Source of the DNA: Altererythrobacter sp. C41 | Lineage (GTDB): Bacteria > Pseudomonadota > Alphaproteobacteria > Sphingomonadales > Sphingomonadaceae | DNA length: 64,000 nt | Reading direction: 5' to 3' | Assembly (NCBI RefSeq): GCF_016803135.1 | Contig: NZ_JAEVFE010000011.1 | Span: forward strand, 1 to 64,000 | Translations under genes and position numbers: made by a program | Shown here: positions 8,800 to 16,394 of the stretch, piece after piece | Layout of the letters: each line of letters starts with the position of its first letter | Position numbering within the stretch: position 1 is the stretch's first letter | The notes under the pieces: generated by a model | Databases searched by the model: none | Told to the model about the DNA's origin: nothing | Seen by the model: only the letters and a program-made list of their open reading frames with translations

Positions 8800-9084
8800 T
8801 CATTCGGTGGGGGTGGCGGCCGCCTGCGCGGCCGCGAGAGCGTCGAGCTTTTCGGCAATCTGCTGCAGCGTCGCGTTCATCTCGGTGATCCCGGACAGCG
8901 ACGAGAACTGCGCCATCTGCGCCAGCATCTCCTTGTTATCGACCGGGTCGAAGGGGTCCTGCTGCTGCACCTGCACGGTCAGCAGGCGGAGGAAATCGGC
9001 CTGGCCGAGCGTCGCGTAGTCGCGCCCGGTCGTGGCGGTGCCCGCCGCGGTCTGCGCGGCGCCGGAAGTCGCTGTTACGGTCAT
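8800..9084 (-). CDS. flgD: flagellar hook capping protein FlgD, minimal form
   Basis: FlgD caps the growing hook and directs FlgE polymerisation. The 94-residue product keeps the conserved N-terminal part (FLRLLTVQVQQQDPFDPVDNKEMLAQMAQFSSLSGITEMN) and then stops after an Ala-rich helix. The C-terminal tudor/Ig-like FlgD domains of enterobacterial FlgD (about 230 residues) are absent. The reading frame is intact and overlaps the flgC stop by four bases, so this looks like a natural minimal FlgD and not a frameshift. Confidence 0.92.
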   Translation of the reverse strand: MTVTATSGAAQTAAGTATTGRDYATLGQADFLRLLTVQVQQQDPFDPVDNKEMLAQMAQFSSLSGITEMNATLQQIAEKLDALAAAQAAATPTE

Positions 9085-9491
9085 TTCATCCTCATCGTGT
9101 CGAGCATCAGTTGCTTGGCGGTGGAGAGCGCCTCGACCATGTTCTGGTACTGGCGCGAGGCTTCGAGCATCTCGACCATCTCGGCGTTCTCATCGACCGG
9201 GCTGGCCCAGACGTCGCCGTTTTCGTCGGCCAGCGGATGGCCCGGCTCGTGCCGGCGAACCGGCGCGACGTCGGCGCGGTAGACGCCGTCGACGCGCACC
9301 GTGCTCATGCCCGTGGCGGTATCGAGATGTTCGGCGAAGACCGGCCGCAGCGGCCGGTAGGCCTGCTCCTCGCTGCCGGCGACGCTGCCTGCGTTGGCGA
9401 GATTGGACGCCGCGGCGTTCATCCGCACGAGCTGCGCCGACATGGCGCGCTGGCCGAGGTCGAAGAGAGTCATCGGGCCCGGCATGGTCAT
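9081..9491 (-). CDS. flgC: flagellar proximal rod protein FlgC
   Basis: FlgC is a proximal rod protein. The start at 9491 overlaps the flgB stop (ATGA) and gives 136 residues. A second in-frame ATG two codons later is an alternative. MNAAASNLANAGSVAGSEEQAYRPLRPVF near the N-terminus and VEMLEASRQYQNMVEALSTAKQLMLDTMRM at the C-terminus are diagnostic. Much longer upstream readings of the same frame cover flgB and are artefacts of the high GC content. Confidence 0.95.
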   Translation of the reverse strand: MTMPGPMTLFDLGQRAMSAQLVRMNAAASNLANAGSVAGSEEQAYRPLRPVFAEHLDTATGMSTVRVDGVYRADVAPVRRHEPGHPLADENGDVWASPVDENAEMVEMLEASRQYQNMVEALSTAKQLMLDTMRMK

Positions 9492-9835
9492 TCGCCCTTG
9501 ATCGCGCGGGTCAGCTTCTCGACCCGGCCGCTGAGGAAGCTGAGCGTCGCGGTGTAGGCGACGGCATTTTCGGCGAAGGCGGTCTGCTCGGTCGCCATCT
9601 CGACCGTATTGCCGTCGAGGCTGGGCATGACCGGGACGCGGTAGCGGGTCGCGCGATCGATCGCCGCGCCGTCGGGCGCGCCGCCCAGCTTCGCGTCGAG
9701 CGCGGCGGCGAAGTCGATGTCGCGCGCCTTGTACCCCGGCGTTCCCGCATTGGCGATGTTCGATCCGAGCATGCCCATGCGCTGCGCCCTGATCTCCAGC
9801 GCCGCGCCGTGAATGCCGAAAAGGCCCTTGCTCAT
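9488..9835 (-). CDS. flgB: flagellar proximal rod protein FlgB
   Basis: FlgB is a proximal rod protein and the first gene of the minus-strand flg block. The 115-residue product carries RAQRMGMLGSNIANAGTPGYKARDIDF, the family motif, and a C-terminal helix ending in LSGRVEKLTRAIKGE. A good GGAGG ribosome-binding site precedes the ATG. A near-consensus sigma-54 promoter lies about 33 bases further upstream. FlgC, FlgD and the later rod, ring and hook genes follow with overlaps or short gaps, implying one long transcript. Confidence 0.95.
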   Translation of the reverse strand: MSKGLFGIHGAALEIRAQRMGMLGSNIANAGTPGYKARDIDFAAALDAKLGGAPDGAAIDRATRYRVPVMPSLDGNTVEMATEQTAFAENAVAYTATLSFLSGRVEKLTRAIKGE

Positions 9836-9867
9836 GACAGTCCTCCAGACGTGTTCGGGCCTGATGG

Positions 9868-9884
9868 AGCAAAGAGCGTGCCAA
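9868..9884 (-). promoter_or_regulatory. sigma-54 promoter of the flgB operon
   Basis: Read on the minus strand, the sequence is TTGGCACGCTCTTTGCT. It matches the sigma-54 consensus TGGCACR-N4-TTGCW with the invariant GG at -24 and GC at -12 at the correct spacing. It ends about 33 bases before the flgB start. Sigma-54-dependent class II rod/hook operons are well known in alphaproteobacteria. The activator gene is not in this window. Confidence 0.85.
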
Positions 9885-10015
9885 CTCTTCGCAGCGAGCC
9901 CGTTTGCCGGGAAACGCAGGCGGATGGCGGCAAACGCTTGCCGGAAGCGGCAAATGTCCGCCGCGGGCTAAATCCGGCACCGGCAGGGGCGTTCTTTCGT
10001 GGCAAGGAGAACCAC

Positions 10016-10684
10016 GTGGACATCATGCAATTGCTCGATCCGCTTTCCGCAGCGATCGTATTGGGCGGCACGCTCGCCGCGACCCTGCTGCGCTGCGGCT
10101 GGCGCGATGCGCGGGCGGCCCTGCGCGCGCTGGCGCGGCTTGCGGGCCGTCCGTTCGACAGCGCGCGCGTCCGCGCCGAACTCGCCGCCCAGGTGCAGGA
10201 GATCGGCGAGGACGGCATCTTCCGGGCCGAGGCGCATCATTGCGGCGACGGCGAGTTCGACACGCTCAGCGAGGCGCTGATCCGCCACCGCTCGGTCGAG
10301 GCGCTGCACGAAGGGCACGCGCATTATCGCTCGCAGCGCCAGGCCGCCGCCGACACCGCCGCCCGCGTGCTGGGCGAGGCCGCCGAGCTGGCGCCGGTGC
10401 TCGGGCTCGCGGGAACGCTCGTCGCGCTGGGCGGCTTCTCCGCTGCGGCGGACGCCGACTATGCCCGCTCGATCGGCACGGCCGTCATCACCACGCTTTA
10501 CGGCCTCGTCCTGGCGAACTTCGTCTTCGCACCGCTCGCCGCAGCGGTGGCGCGGCGCGCGCGGATCGAGGAGGGCGAGCGGCAGGAACTGATCGACTGG
10601 CTTGCCGCGGCGGTCGAGCGGGCGATCCCCCGCCAGGTCGCCGAGCGCCCGGTCGACGAGACGGACGAGAAGGCCGCAGCATGA
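10016..10684 (+). CDS. MotA/TolQ/ExbB-family proton channel protein
   Basis: This 222-residue membrane protein belongs to the MotA/TolQ/ExbB proton-channel family. The signature is in the second half: ELAPVLGLAGTLVALGGF, then SIGTAVITTLYGLVLANFVFAPLAAAVA, which covers two helices. An N-terminal helix begins LDPLSAAIVLGGTLAATLL. The start is a GTG at 10016 with a clear AAGGAGA ribosome-binding site six bases upstream. It is divergent from flgB and overlaps the next gene by ATGA. A classical MotA is already present at 1164-2027, so this is a second stator-like unit. Its force-transducing target is unknown, though flagellar context suggests a motor role. Confidence 0.85.
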   Translation: MDIMQLLDPLSAAIVLGGTLAATLLRCGWRDARAALRALARLAGRPFDSARVRAELAAQVQEIGEDGIFRAEAHHCGDGEFDTLSEALIRHRSVEALHEGHAHYRSQRQAAADTAARVLGEAAELAPVLGLAGTLVALGGFSAAADADYARSIGTAVITTLYGLVLANFVFAPLAAAVARRARIEEGERQELIDWLAAAVERAIPRQVAERPVDETDEKAAA

Positions 10685-11151
10685 TCGCGACCACCCGCGT
10701 CGGCTGGCAGACCACGCTGGCCGACCTCGCGCTGATCCTGTTCATGGTCACCGCCGCTGCCATGGCCGAGCGGCCCGACGCGGCCGATCCGGCCGCGGCG
10801 GCGAGCCCCGTCCCCGCGCGCGGCGAACCGCTGGCCATCTACCGCTCGGCACCCGGTGCACCGCCGCTGGCCGACTGGCTCGCCGAGCAGCCGCACGACG
10901 CGCGGCAGAACCTCACCATCGTCGCGCGCTATGCCGCCGGCAAGAGCGCGGAAATGGCCGCCGCGGCGGTCGCTCTCGCGCGCGAGGCGGGTGCGGCCGG
11001 ACGCAGCGCCCGGATCGTGGTCGAACCGGCATCGGCCAGCGAACTCACCGCGGTGCTCGATTTCGACGGCCGCGCATCTGGCACAGGGATTGCAGAGACG
11101 CCCGCACGCCCGGCGCCCCGCGCGCCGCAGGAAAGCGACATCGGAAGGTGA
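10681..11151 (+). CDS. ExbD/MotB-like partner of the upstream channel protein
   Basis: A 156-residue protein with one N-terminal membrane helix (TTLADLALILFMVTAA) and a periplasmic remainder. The helix places an aspartate where ExbD, TolR and MotB carry their proton-binding Asp, which fits its position four bases into the end of the MotA/ExbB-like gene. The rest (LADWLAEQPHDARQ onward, with an Ala-rich helical part) resembles no OmpA peptidoglycan-binding domain I recognise, so it is not a normal MotB. Its function is inferred from the helix and pairing only. flgA follows 4 bases later. Confidence 0.6.
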   Translation: MIATTRVGWQTTLADLALILFMVTAAAMAERPDAADPAAAASPVPARGEPLAIYRSAPGAPPLADWLAEQPHDARQNLTIVARYAAGKSAEMAAAAVALAREAGAAGRSARIVVEPASASELTAVLDFDGRASGTGIAETPARPAPRAPQESDIGR

Positions 11152-11155
11152 CATC

Positions 11156-11644
11156 ATGCGACTGATCCCAGCAGCAATCCTCGCCGCCGCCGCGCCGGCG
11201 CTGGCCGCCGGCTTCCACGATCTCGCCAGCATCGACCGCGAGGTCGCCCGCTTCACCGGTGCTCCGCAAGGCACCGATGGCGGCGCGCGCCTGCCGGTCG
11301 ACCGGCGGCTCAAGCTGACCCGGTGCCCGATGCCGCTCGCGCTCGAATGGTACGGCAGCGCCAACAGCACGGTGCTGGTGCGCTGCCCGGTGGCGGGCGG
11401 CTGGCGGCTGTTCGTGCCGGTCTCGTCGGGACCGGCTGCAGCCAGGGCCGAACCGGTGATTGCCCGGGGCGAAGCCGTCTCGATAGCGGTACAAGGCAGC
11501 GGCTTCACCGTGTCCCGTCAGGGCGAGGCGCTCGAGAGCGGCGCAGTCGGCGAATGGATCCGCGTGCGTCCCGCAGGCGACAAGCGCGATCCGATCCGCG
11601 CACGGGTGATCCAGCCGGGCCGGGTCGGCATCGATTTGCCGTAA
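11156..11644 (+). CDS. flgA: flagellar P-ring assembly chaperone FlgA
   Basis: FlgA is a periplasmic chaperone for P-ring (FlgI) assembly. The 162-residue precursor has a short Sec signal peptide (MRLIPAAILAAAAPALAAG) and a C-terminal SAF/ChapFlgA-type domain: VIARGEAVSIAVQGSGFTVSRQGEALESGAVGEWIRVR, then DPIRARVIQPGRVGIDL. The N-terminal part has the RLKLTRCP...STVLVRCP pair of cysteines seen in this family. The target FlgI is encoded in the divergent block. Confidence 0.92.
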   Translation: MRLIPAAILAAAAPALAAGFHDLASIDREVARFTGAPQGTDGGARLPVDRRLKLTRCPMPLALEWYGSANSTVLVRCPVAGGWRLFVPVSSGPAAARAEPVIARGEAVSIAVQGSGFTVSRQGEALESGAVGEWIRVRPAGDKRDPIRARVIQPGRVGIDLP

Positions 11645-11734
11645 GGCCGGCGCGAGCGGCAAATTCGCGGCGGAGGCCTTAAACACCCGCATCCCGCGCC
11701 GTCCTGGGTTCCGGTACACGAACGGAGCGAACCG

Positions 11735-12025
11735 ATGGACCGGATCGACATGCACGGGCCGAACGGCATCCTGCGCAGCCTGCGGGCGAAGGGCACTGCG
11801 CCCGTTTCGCATGGCGAACGCGCACGGCCGGCCGGTACGGACGCCGATCAGGCCGCCGGGGTCGCCCTCACCGGCGTCGGCCTCGCCGGCACCGAAGCGC
11901 CCGTCGATCAGGAGCGCGTGACCGAACTCCGCCAGGCGATCGAGCAGGGCCGTTACCCGCTCGATCCGCGCAAGACCGCCGATGCGATGATCGCCGCGGG
12001 CTTCATGCTGAGGAACGAGCGATGA
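11735..12025 (+). CDS. flgM: anti-sigma-28 factor FlgM
   Basis: FlgM binds and inhibits the flagellar sigma factor FliA until it is exported through the completed hook. The 96-residue protein has a disordered, Ala/Gly-rich N-terminal half and the conserved sigma-binding C-terminal helix region (ERVTELRQAIEQGRYPLDPRKTADAMIAAGF). Its stop codon overlaps the flgN start (ATGA). The FliA target is encoded 3.4 kb downstream at 15405-16139. Confidence 0.93.
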   Translation: MDRIDMHGPNGILRSLRAKGTAPVSHGERARPAGTDADQAAGVALTGVGLAGTEAPVDQERVTELRQAIEQGRYPLDPRKTADAMIAAGFMLRNER

Positions 12026-12363
12026 CCACGGACAATCTCCTTCGTGACGCACTCCGGCAAATGCTTGCCCTTCTCGAAAGCGAGCGGCAGGCGCTTGCCG
12101 CCCTCGACCTCGATTCCATCCTCACCTGCTCCGACGGCAAGCTGGAGCTGTGCGAGACGATCGAGCGTGAAGCGCACGGTCCGCTGGACGAGGAATGCCG
12201 CGGCCTGCTCGACGCCGTCGCGCGCCTCAACGAGATCAATCGCAAGATCCGCAACCTGATCGCCGCCAACGTCGATGCCCGCCTGGGCTCGCTTACCGGC
12301 CGCATCAATCTCTACGGCGCGGGCCGCCCCTCGGTGGCGCGGGAGATGCCCTACTACGCCTGA
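12022..12363 (+). CDS. flgN: FlgN-like flagellar export chaperone
   Basis: FlgN proteins are cytoplasmic chaperones for the junction proteins FlgK and FlgL. The 113-residue product is predominantly helical with coiled-coil character (LRQMLALLESERQALAALDLDSIL near the N-terminus, LLDAVARLNEINRKIRNLIAANVDARLGSL toward the C-terminus). The family is weakly conserved, but position immediately after flgM and the helical pattern support the call. Confidence 0.82.
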   Translation: MTTDNLLRDALRQMLALLESERQALAALDLDSILTCSDGKLELCETIEREAHGPLDEECRGLLDAVARLNEINRKIRNLIAANVDARLGSLTGRINLYGAGRPSVAREMPYYA

Positions 12364-12389
12364 ATCCAGTTCTGGGCCTGACGCCGCTA

Positions 12390-12406
12390 TTGGCACACCT
12401 CTTGCT
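12390..12406 (+). promoter_or_regulatory. sigma-54 promoter before the lytic transglycosylase-flhA-fliA genes
   Basis: The sequence TTGGCACACCTCTTGCT carries the sigma-54 elements GG (-24) and GC (-12) with correct spacing: TGGCACA-N4-TTGCT. It ends 36 bases before the TTG start of the lytic transglycosylase gene and closely resembles the flgB promoter at 9868-9884. flhA and fliA overlap downstream, so sigma-54 may also drive part of their expression. Confidence 0.8.
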
Positions 12407-12442
12407 TGAACCCCGGCGAATACAACCAAGCCGGGGATTACC

Positions 12443-13306
12443 TTGTCAGGGGTCACACCAGTCCAGCACAGCGCAGCGCCGCCCGACAGCGTGCAGGCGT
12501 CGATCGCCCGCGCCTCGGCCGCGACCGGGGTCGATTTCGACTACCTGCTGGCGCAGGCGAAGATCGAATCGAATCTCGACAGCAACGCCCGGGCGCGCAC
12601 CTCGAGCGCGTCGGGGCTCTACCAGTTCATCTCCTCCACCTGGCTCGAGACGCTCGACCGCCACGGCAGGACTCACGGGTTCGGCTGGGCGGAGGCGGCG
12701 ATCGTCGAGCAGGGCGGCCGCGCGACGGTCGGCGATCCGGGGCTGCGCGCGCAGATCATGGCGCTGCGCTTCGATCCCGACGCATCCTCGCTGATGGCGG
12801 CGGAGCTCGCGCGCGACAATGCGGGCGAGCTGCGCGGCTTCCTCGGCCGCGAACCGGACCATGCCGAACTCTATCTCGCGCATTTCCTCGGCGCAGGGGG
12901 CGCCAAGAGCTTCCTCGGCGCGCTGCAGGACAACCCGTTGGCCCCGGCTGCGGCGCTGTTTCCCCAGCCGGCCGAAGCAAACCCGTCGATCTTCTACCAG
13001 GGCGGACGCGCGCGCTCGGTCGGCGAAGTCATGGATCTGGTGCGCGGCAAGGTCGAAAGCGCCAAGCAAGGCGGCGGCGCGATCGCCGCGCCCGGAGCCG
13101 GGTATCTGCCCCCAACGCCTGCCGCCGCCTTCACCCATGCGCGCAGCGCTTTCGCCGCCGAGCCCGCCCGGCCCGCCCGGCCCGCGCCGCGCCCCTCGAT
13201 GGCCGAGACGCTGCGGGCGACCTTCGGCGGCTCCGACGGTCTGGATAGCCGCGCGGCGCAGCACGTAGGCGAAGCCTATGGCAAGTTCCGGGCGTTCGGG
13301 CTGTGA
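12443..13306 (+). CDS. flagellar-associated lytic transglycosylase (SLT domain)
   Basis: A 287-residue lytic transglycosylase that probably opens the peptidoglycan for rod passage. The SLT domain occupies roughly residues 15-150: FDYLLAQAKIESNLDSNARA contains the catalytic Glu, followed by SSASGLYQFISSTWLETL and AELYLAHFLGAGGAKSFL. The C-terminal part is Ala/Pro-rich linker with no recognised domain. No clear signal peptide is seen, so export may use the flagellar apparatus. The start is a TTG preceded by GGGGA, downstream of a sigma-54 promoter. The frame overlaps the flhA start. It complements the muramidase-less FlgJ. Confidence 0.87.
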   Translation: MSGVTPVQHSAAPPDSVQASIARASAATGVDFDYLLAQAKIESNLDSNARARTSSASGLYQFISSTWLETLDRHGRTHGFGWAEAAIVEQGGRATVGDPGLRAQIMALRFDPDASSLMAAELARDNAGELRGFLGREPDHAELYLAHFLGAGGAKSFLGALQDNPLAPAAALFPQPAEANPSIFYQGGRARSVGEVMDLVRGKVESAKQGGGAIAAPGAGYLPPTPAAAFTHARSAFAAEPARPARPAPRPSMAETLRATFGGSDGLDSRAAQHVGEAYGKFRAFGL

Positions 13307-15408
13307 CCTGGCGGTCCTTCCTCGCGCCCTCGATGGCGCTGCCGGTCGGCATCCTCACGATCATCGTGCTGATGGTCGTGCCGATCCCGCCGATGATGCT
13401 CGACCTGTTCTTCGTGCTCAATATCGCCCTTTCGGTCGCGGTGCTGATGGCGGCGATGAACGCGGAAAAGCCGCTCGACTTCTCGTCCTTCCCCTCGGTC
13501 CTGCTGTTCGCGACGCTGCTGCGCCTCGCGCTCAATGTCGCCTCGACCCGCGTCGTCCTGATGAACGGGCACGAGGGCGAGGCCGCGGCGGGCAAAGTGA
13601 TCGAGGCGTTCGGCGCCTTCCTGATCGGCGGCAACTTCGCGGTCGGCCTGTTCGTCTTCATGATCCTGATGATCATCAACCTGGTCGTCGTGACCAAGGG
13701 CGCGGGCCGCGTGTCGGAAGTCTCGGCGCGCTTCACGCTCGACGCCCTGCCCGGCAAGCAGATGGCGATCGATGCCGATCTCGCCGCCGGGCTGATGACC
13801 GCCGACGAGGCCAAGGCTCGCCGCCGCGAGATCGCGACCGAGGCGGATTTCTACGGCTCGATGGACGGTGCCAGCAAGTTCGTGAAGGGCGACGCGATCG
13901 CGGCCCTGCTGATCCTGTTCGTAAATATCGTCGCAGGTTTCGTGCTCGGCATGGTCTCGCACGGCCTTTCGGCCAGCGAGGCGGGCGAGCTCTACGTGAC
14001 GCTGGCCGTGGGCGACGCGCTGGTCGCTTCGATCCCCGCGCTGCTGCTGTCGATCGCCGCCGCAGTGATCGTGACCCGCGTGTCGGACGCGCGCGACCTG
14101 ACCGGCCAGATCGGCGGCCAGTTCGCGGAGCCGGGCATCTGGCTGCCGGTCGGCTGCATCCTCGCCGCCATGGGCATGATCCCGGCGATGCCGCAGTCGG
14201 TCTTCCTGCCGCTCGCCGCCGGCGCTTTCGTGCTCTGGCGCATGCTCAAGCGCCGCAAGGCCTTCGTGCCCGTCGAGGAAGCGGAACCCGCGCCCGATGC
14301 AACCCGGATCGCGATCGAGGACATCTCCGAACAGGCATTGGTGACGATCGAGCTCGGCTTCGGCCTCGTCCACCTTGCCGACGACCGGCGCGGCGCGCCG
14401 CTCGTCTCGCGCCTCACCGGTCTGCGGCGGCAGCTCTGCGAATCGTTCGGCTTCATCGTGCCGCAGTTCCGGATCAAGGACAGCTTCGACCTGCCGCCCG
14501 ACCGCTACCGCGTGACGCTGGGCGGTGCGCCGCTCGGCTCGGGCCAGCTCCGCCCCGACCGCATGCTCGCGATCGACACCGGCGAGGCCGGCCAGCTCGC
14601 GCACCTTCCCGGCGAGGCGACGCGCGACCCGAGCTTCGGCTGCCCGGCCGTATGGATCGACGCCGCGACCCGCGATCTCGCGGTGGCCGAGGGCTATCTC
14701 GTCGTCGACCCGGAAAGCGTCGTCGCGACCCACGTCAACCAGCTCCTCTCCGCCCGGCCGCAGGACCTGCTCGGTCCCGACCAGGTGCGCGAGCTGCTGG
14801 ACATGGTGCGCGAGCGGAATGCGCAGATGGTCGAGACGATCACGCCGCAGCCGCTCTCGCTCGCTGCGGTCACCCGCCTGCTGCGCGCGCTGCTGGCGGA
14901 CGGCATCTCGCTCGCGCATCCGCTGCCGATCCTCGGCAGCCTGTCGCAAGCCGCGCAGCAGACGACTGACCACGATCGGCTGGTCGACATGCTCCGCGCC
15001 GATCTCGGCCCGATGCTCGTCGGCAGCCTCTGCGCGCCGGACGAGCGACTGCCGGTCATCACGCTCGCCGCCGAGCTGGAGGAGATGGTCGTCGGCGGGC
15101 TGCAGGATCCGGCGAGCGGGAATGTCGTCATCGAACCCGATCTCGCGCGTTCGATCGGCGAACGGATCGCCGCGATCGTCGCCAGCCGCCCGGCCGGTGC
15201 GGGCAAACCCGCGCTGATCGTCCAGCCCCGCGCCCGCCGCCCGCTGGCCGGCCTGCTGCGACTGCGCGCGCCGGGATGCGCGGTTCTTTCGATCAACGAA
15301 CTGCCCGTCGCCCAGCCGATCGAAGTGATCGCTGTCGTCGGCGGCGATGACCAGGCGCCGGCGCCGCAGCCGGTGCCGGATATGGACAGGGAGCCCTTGG
15401 CCGCATGA
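13303..15408 (+). CDS. flhA: flagellar type III export gate protein FlhA
   Basis: FlhA is the major export-gate membrane protein of the flagellar type III apparatus. The 701-residue protein has about eight membrane helices in the first half, the FHIPEP-type segment FPSVLLFATLLRLALNVASTRVVL, and VKGDAIAALLILFVNIVAGF. The large cytoplasmic C-terminal domain binds chaperone-substrate complexes. The length agrees with the family (690-700). The start is a GTG overlapping the upstream stop, and fliA overlaps its end by four bases. Other export genes (flhB, fliP, fliQ, fliR) are not in the window. Confidence 0.97.
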   Translation: MTWRSFLAPSMALPVGILTIIVLMVVPIPPMMLDLFFVLNIALSVAVLMAAMNAEKPLDFSSFPSVLLFATLLRLALNVASTRVVLMNGHEGEAAAGKVIEAFGAFLIGGNFAVGLFVFMILMIINLVVVTKGAGRVSEVSARFTLDALPGKQMAIDADLAAGLMTADEAKARRREIATEADFYGSMDGASKFVKGDAIAALLILFVNIVAGFVLGMVSHGLSASEAGELYVTLAVGDALVASIPALLLSIAAAVIVTRVSDARDLTGQIGGQFAEPGIWLPVGCILAAMGMIPAMPQSVFLPLAAGAFVLWRMLKRRKAFVPVEEAEPAPDATRIAIEDISEQALVTIELGFGLVHLADDRRGAPLVSRLTGLRRQLCESFGFIVPQFRIKDSFDLPPDRYRVTLGGAPLGSGQLRPDRMLAIDTGEAGQLAHLPGEATRDPSFGCPAVWIDAATRDLAVAEGYLVVDPESVVATHVNQLLSARPQDLLGPDQVRELLDMVRERNAQMVETITPQPLSLAAVTRLLRALLADGISLAHPLPILGSLSQAAQQTTDHDRLVDMLRADLGPMLVGSLCAPDERLPVITLAAELEEMVVGGLQDPASGNVVIEPDLARSIGERIAAIVASRPAGAGKPALIVQPRARRPLAGLLRLRAPGCAVLSINELPVAQPIEVIAVVGGDDQAPAPQPVPDMDREPLAA

Positions 15409-16139
15409 AGCTCGACCATTCCCACTTCGCCGCGGCCGAGGCCTATCGCGGCAATGTCGGCGACCGGGTGACCCGGTTCCTGCCGATGGTGCGCAAGCTC
15501 GCCTGGCACCTCTCGGGCAGCGGCGGCCCCACCGTCGACGTCGACGACCTGATGCAGGCCGGCCTCGTCGCGCTGACCGAATGCGCGCAGAAGCACGATT
15601 CGCCGAGCGAGGACGGCTTTGCCGCCTATGCCAAGCTGCGCGTTCGCGGCGCCATGGTCGACCTCCTGCGCAGCGCCTCGCCCGATCCGCGCGGAGCGCG
15701 CGCCAAGCGGCGCATGATCGAGAGCACCAGGGCGAAGCTCCACACCGCACTGGGACGCGAACCTTCTCCCGCCGAACTTGCCGAAGCGCTGGGCATGACG
15801 GCGGAGGACTTCCATCGGCTCGAAAGCGATCTGGTCGAAACCCGGCTGAACTCGCTCGACGAATGCTATTCGGAAACCGACACCGCCTTCGCCTCGCACG
15901 AACCCGACGCCGAACGGCAGGTTCTCCAGCAGGAGGACCGCGAGATCCTGATCGCGGCGCTCGGCTCGCTCGGCGAGCGGCATCAGCTCGTGATCCAGCT
16001 CTACTTCGTGGAAGAACTGAACCTGTCGGAGATCGCCGACGTGCTCGGCGTCAGCGTGCCGCGCGTGCACCAGCTCAAGGCCGCCGCCCTGGCGCAGATG
16101 CGCAAGGCGATGATAGATGCGGGTAGCGGGTCGGCTTGA
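15405..16139 (+). CDS. fliA: flagellar sigma factor FliA (sigma-28)
   Basis: FliA directs RNA polymerase to late flagellar promoters and is held inactive by FlgM. The 244-residue protein shows sigma-70 region 2 (VDVDDLMQAGLVALTECAQK, YAKLRVRGAMVDLLRS), region 3 (GREPSPAELAEALGMTAEDFHRLE) and region 4 with a helix-turn-helix (LNLSEIADVLGVSVPRVHQLKAAAL). The length is the FliA standard. It overlaps flhA by four bases and ends the plus-strand flagellar run. Confidence 0.95.
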   Translation: MKLDHSHFAAAEAYRGNVGDRVTRFLPMVRKLAWHLSGSGGPTVDVDDLMQAGLVALTECAQKHDSPSEDGFAAYAKLRVRGAMVDLLRSASPDPRGARAKRRMIESTRAKLHTALGREPSPAELAEALGMTAEDFHRLESDLVETRLNSLDECYSETDTAFASHEPDAERQVLQQEDREILIAALGSLGERHQLVIQLYFVEELNLSEIADVLGVSVPRVHQLKAAALAQMRKAMIDAGSGSA

Positions 16140-16148
16140 ACCAATTCT

Positions 16149-16305
16149 CCCCTCCCGCTTGCGGGAGGGGATCAAGGGGTGGGTGTAGCGGCACCGGAGG
16201 CTCGATGCCTCCGATGCCGCTTTGCGCCGCAAGAGCGACGGGCACGGCATTGAGCCGCATCCGCCGCTGCCCCACCCCCTGCCCCCTCCCCTGAAGGGGA
16301 GGGGG
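16149..16305. repeat. inverted pair of palindromic (REP/BIME-like) elements
   Basis: Two strong hairpins face each other. At 16149-16170 a 10-bp perfect stem (CCCCTCCCGC/GCGGGAGGGG) has a TT loop. At 16282-16305 an 11-bp stem (CCCCCTCCCCT/AGGGGAGGGGG) has a GA loop. Each hairpin is followed, on its own strand, by a G-rich GGGGTGGG-type tail, so the two units form an inverted pair enclosing about 110 bases. Neither has a T run, so they are not simple terminators. The arrangement resembles REP/BIME elements of bacterial intergenic regions. Confidence 0.6.
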
Positions 16306-16394
16306 AGATGTTCTTTTCAAACTGACCGGCCGCCGCGGAGGATTGATTCGCTCCGGCATTGACAACCCGCGCCTCGCGGCCGCAAGTGCGGCGC

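Noticed and set aside
9905-9960. TGGC...TTGC pattern as a sigma-54 promoter for the MotA/ExbB-like gene
   Set aside because: The GG to GC distance is 12 instead of the required 10 bases.
13276-15750. 824-codon open frame on the minus strand over flhA and fliA
   Set aside because: Rich in Arg/Gly/Asp/His from reading GC-rich DNA in antisense; flhA and fliA are certain on the plus strand.
16149-16170. Strong hairpin after fliA as a terminator
   Set aside because: No T run follows on either strand, and it pairs with a second hairpin in a REP-like arrangement.
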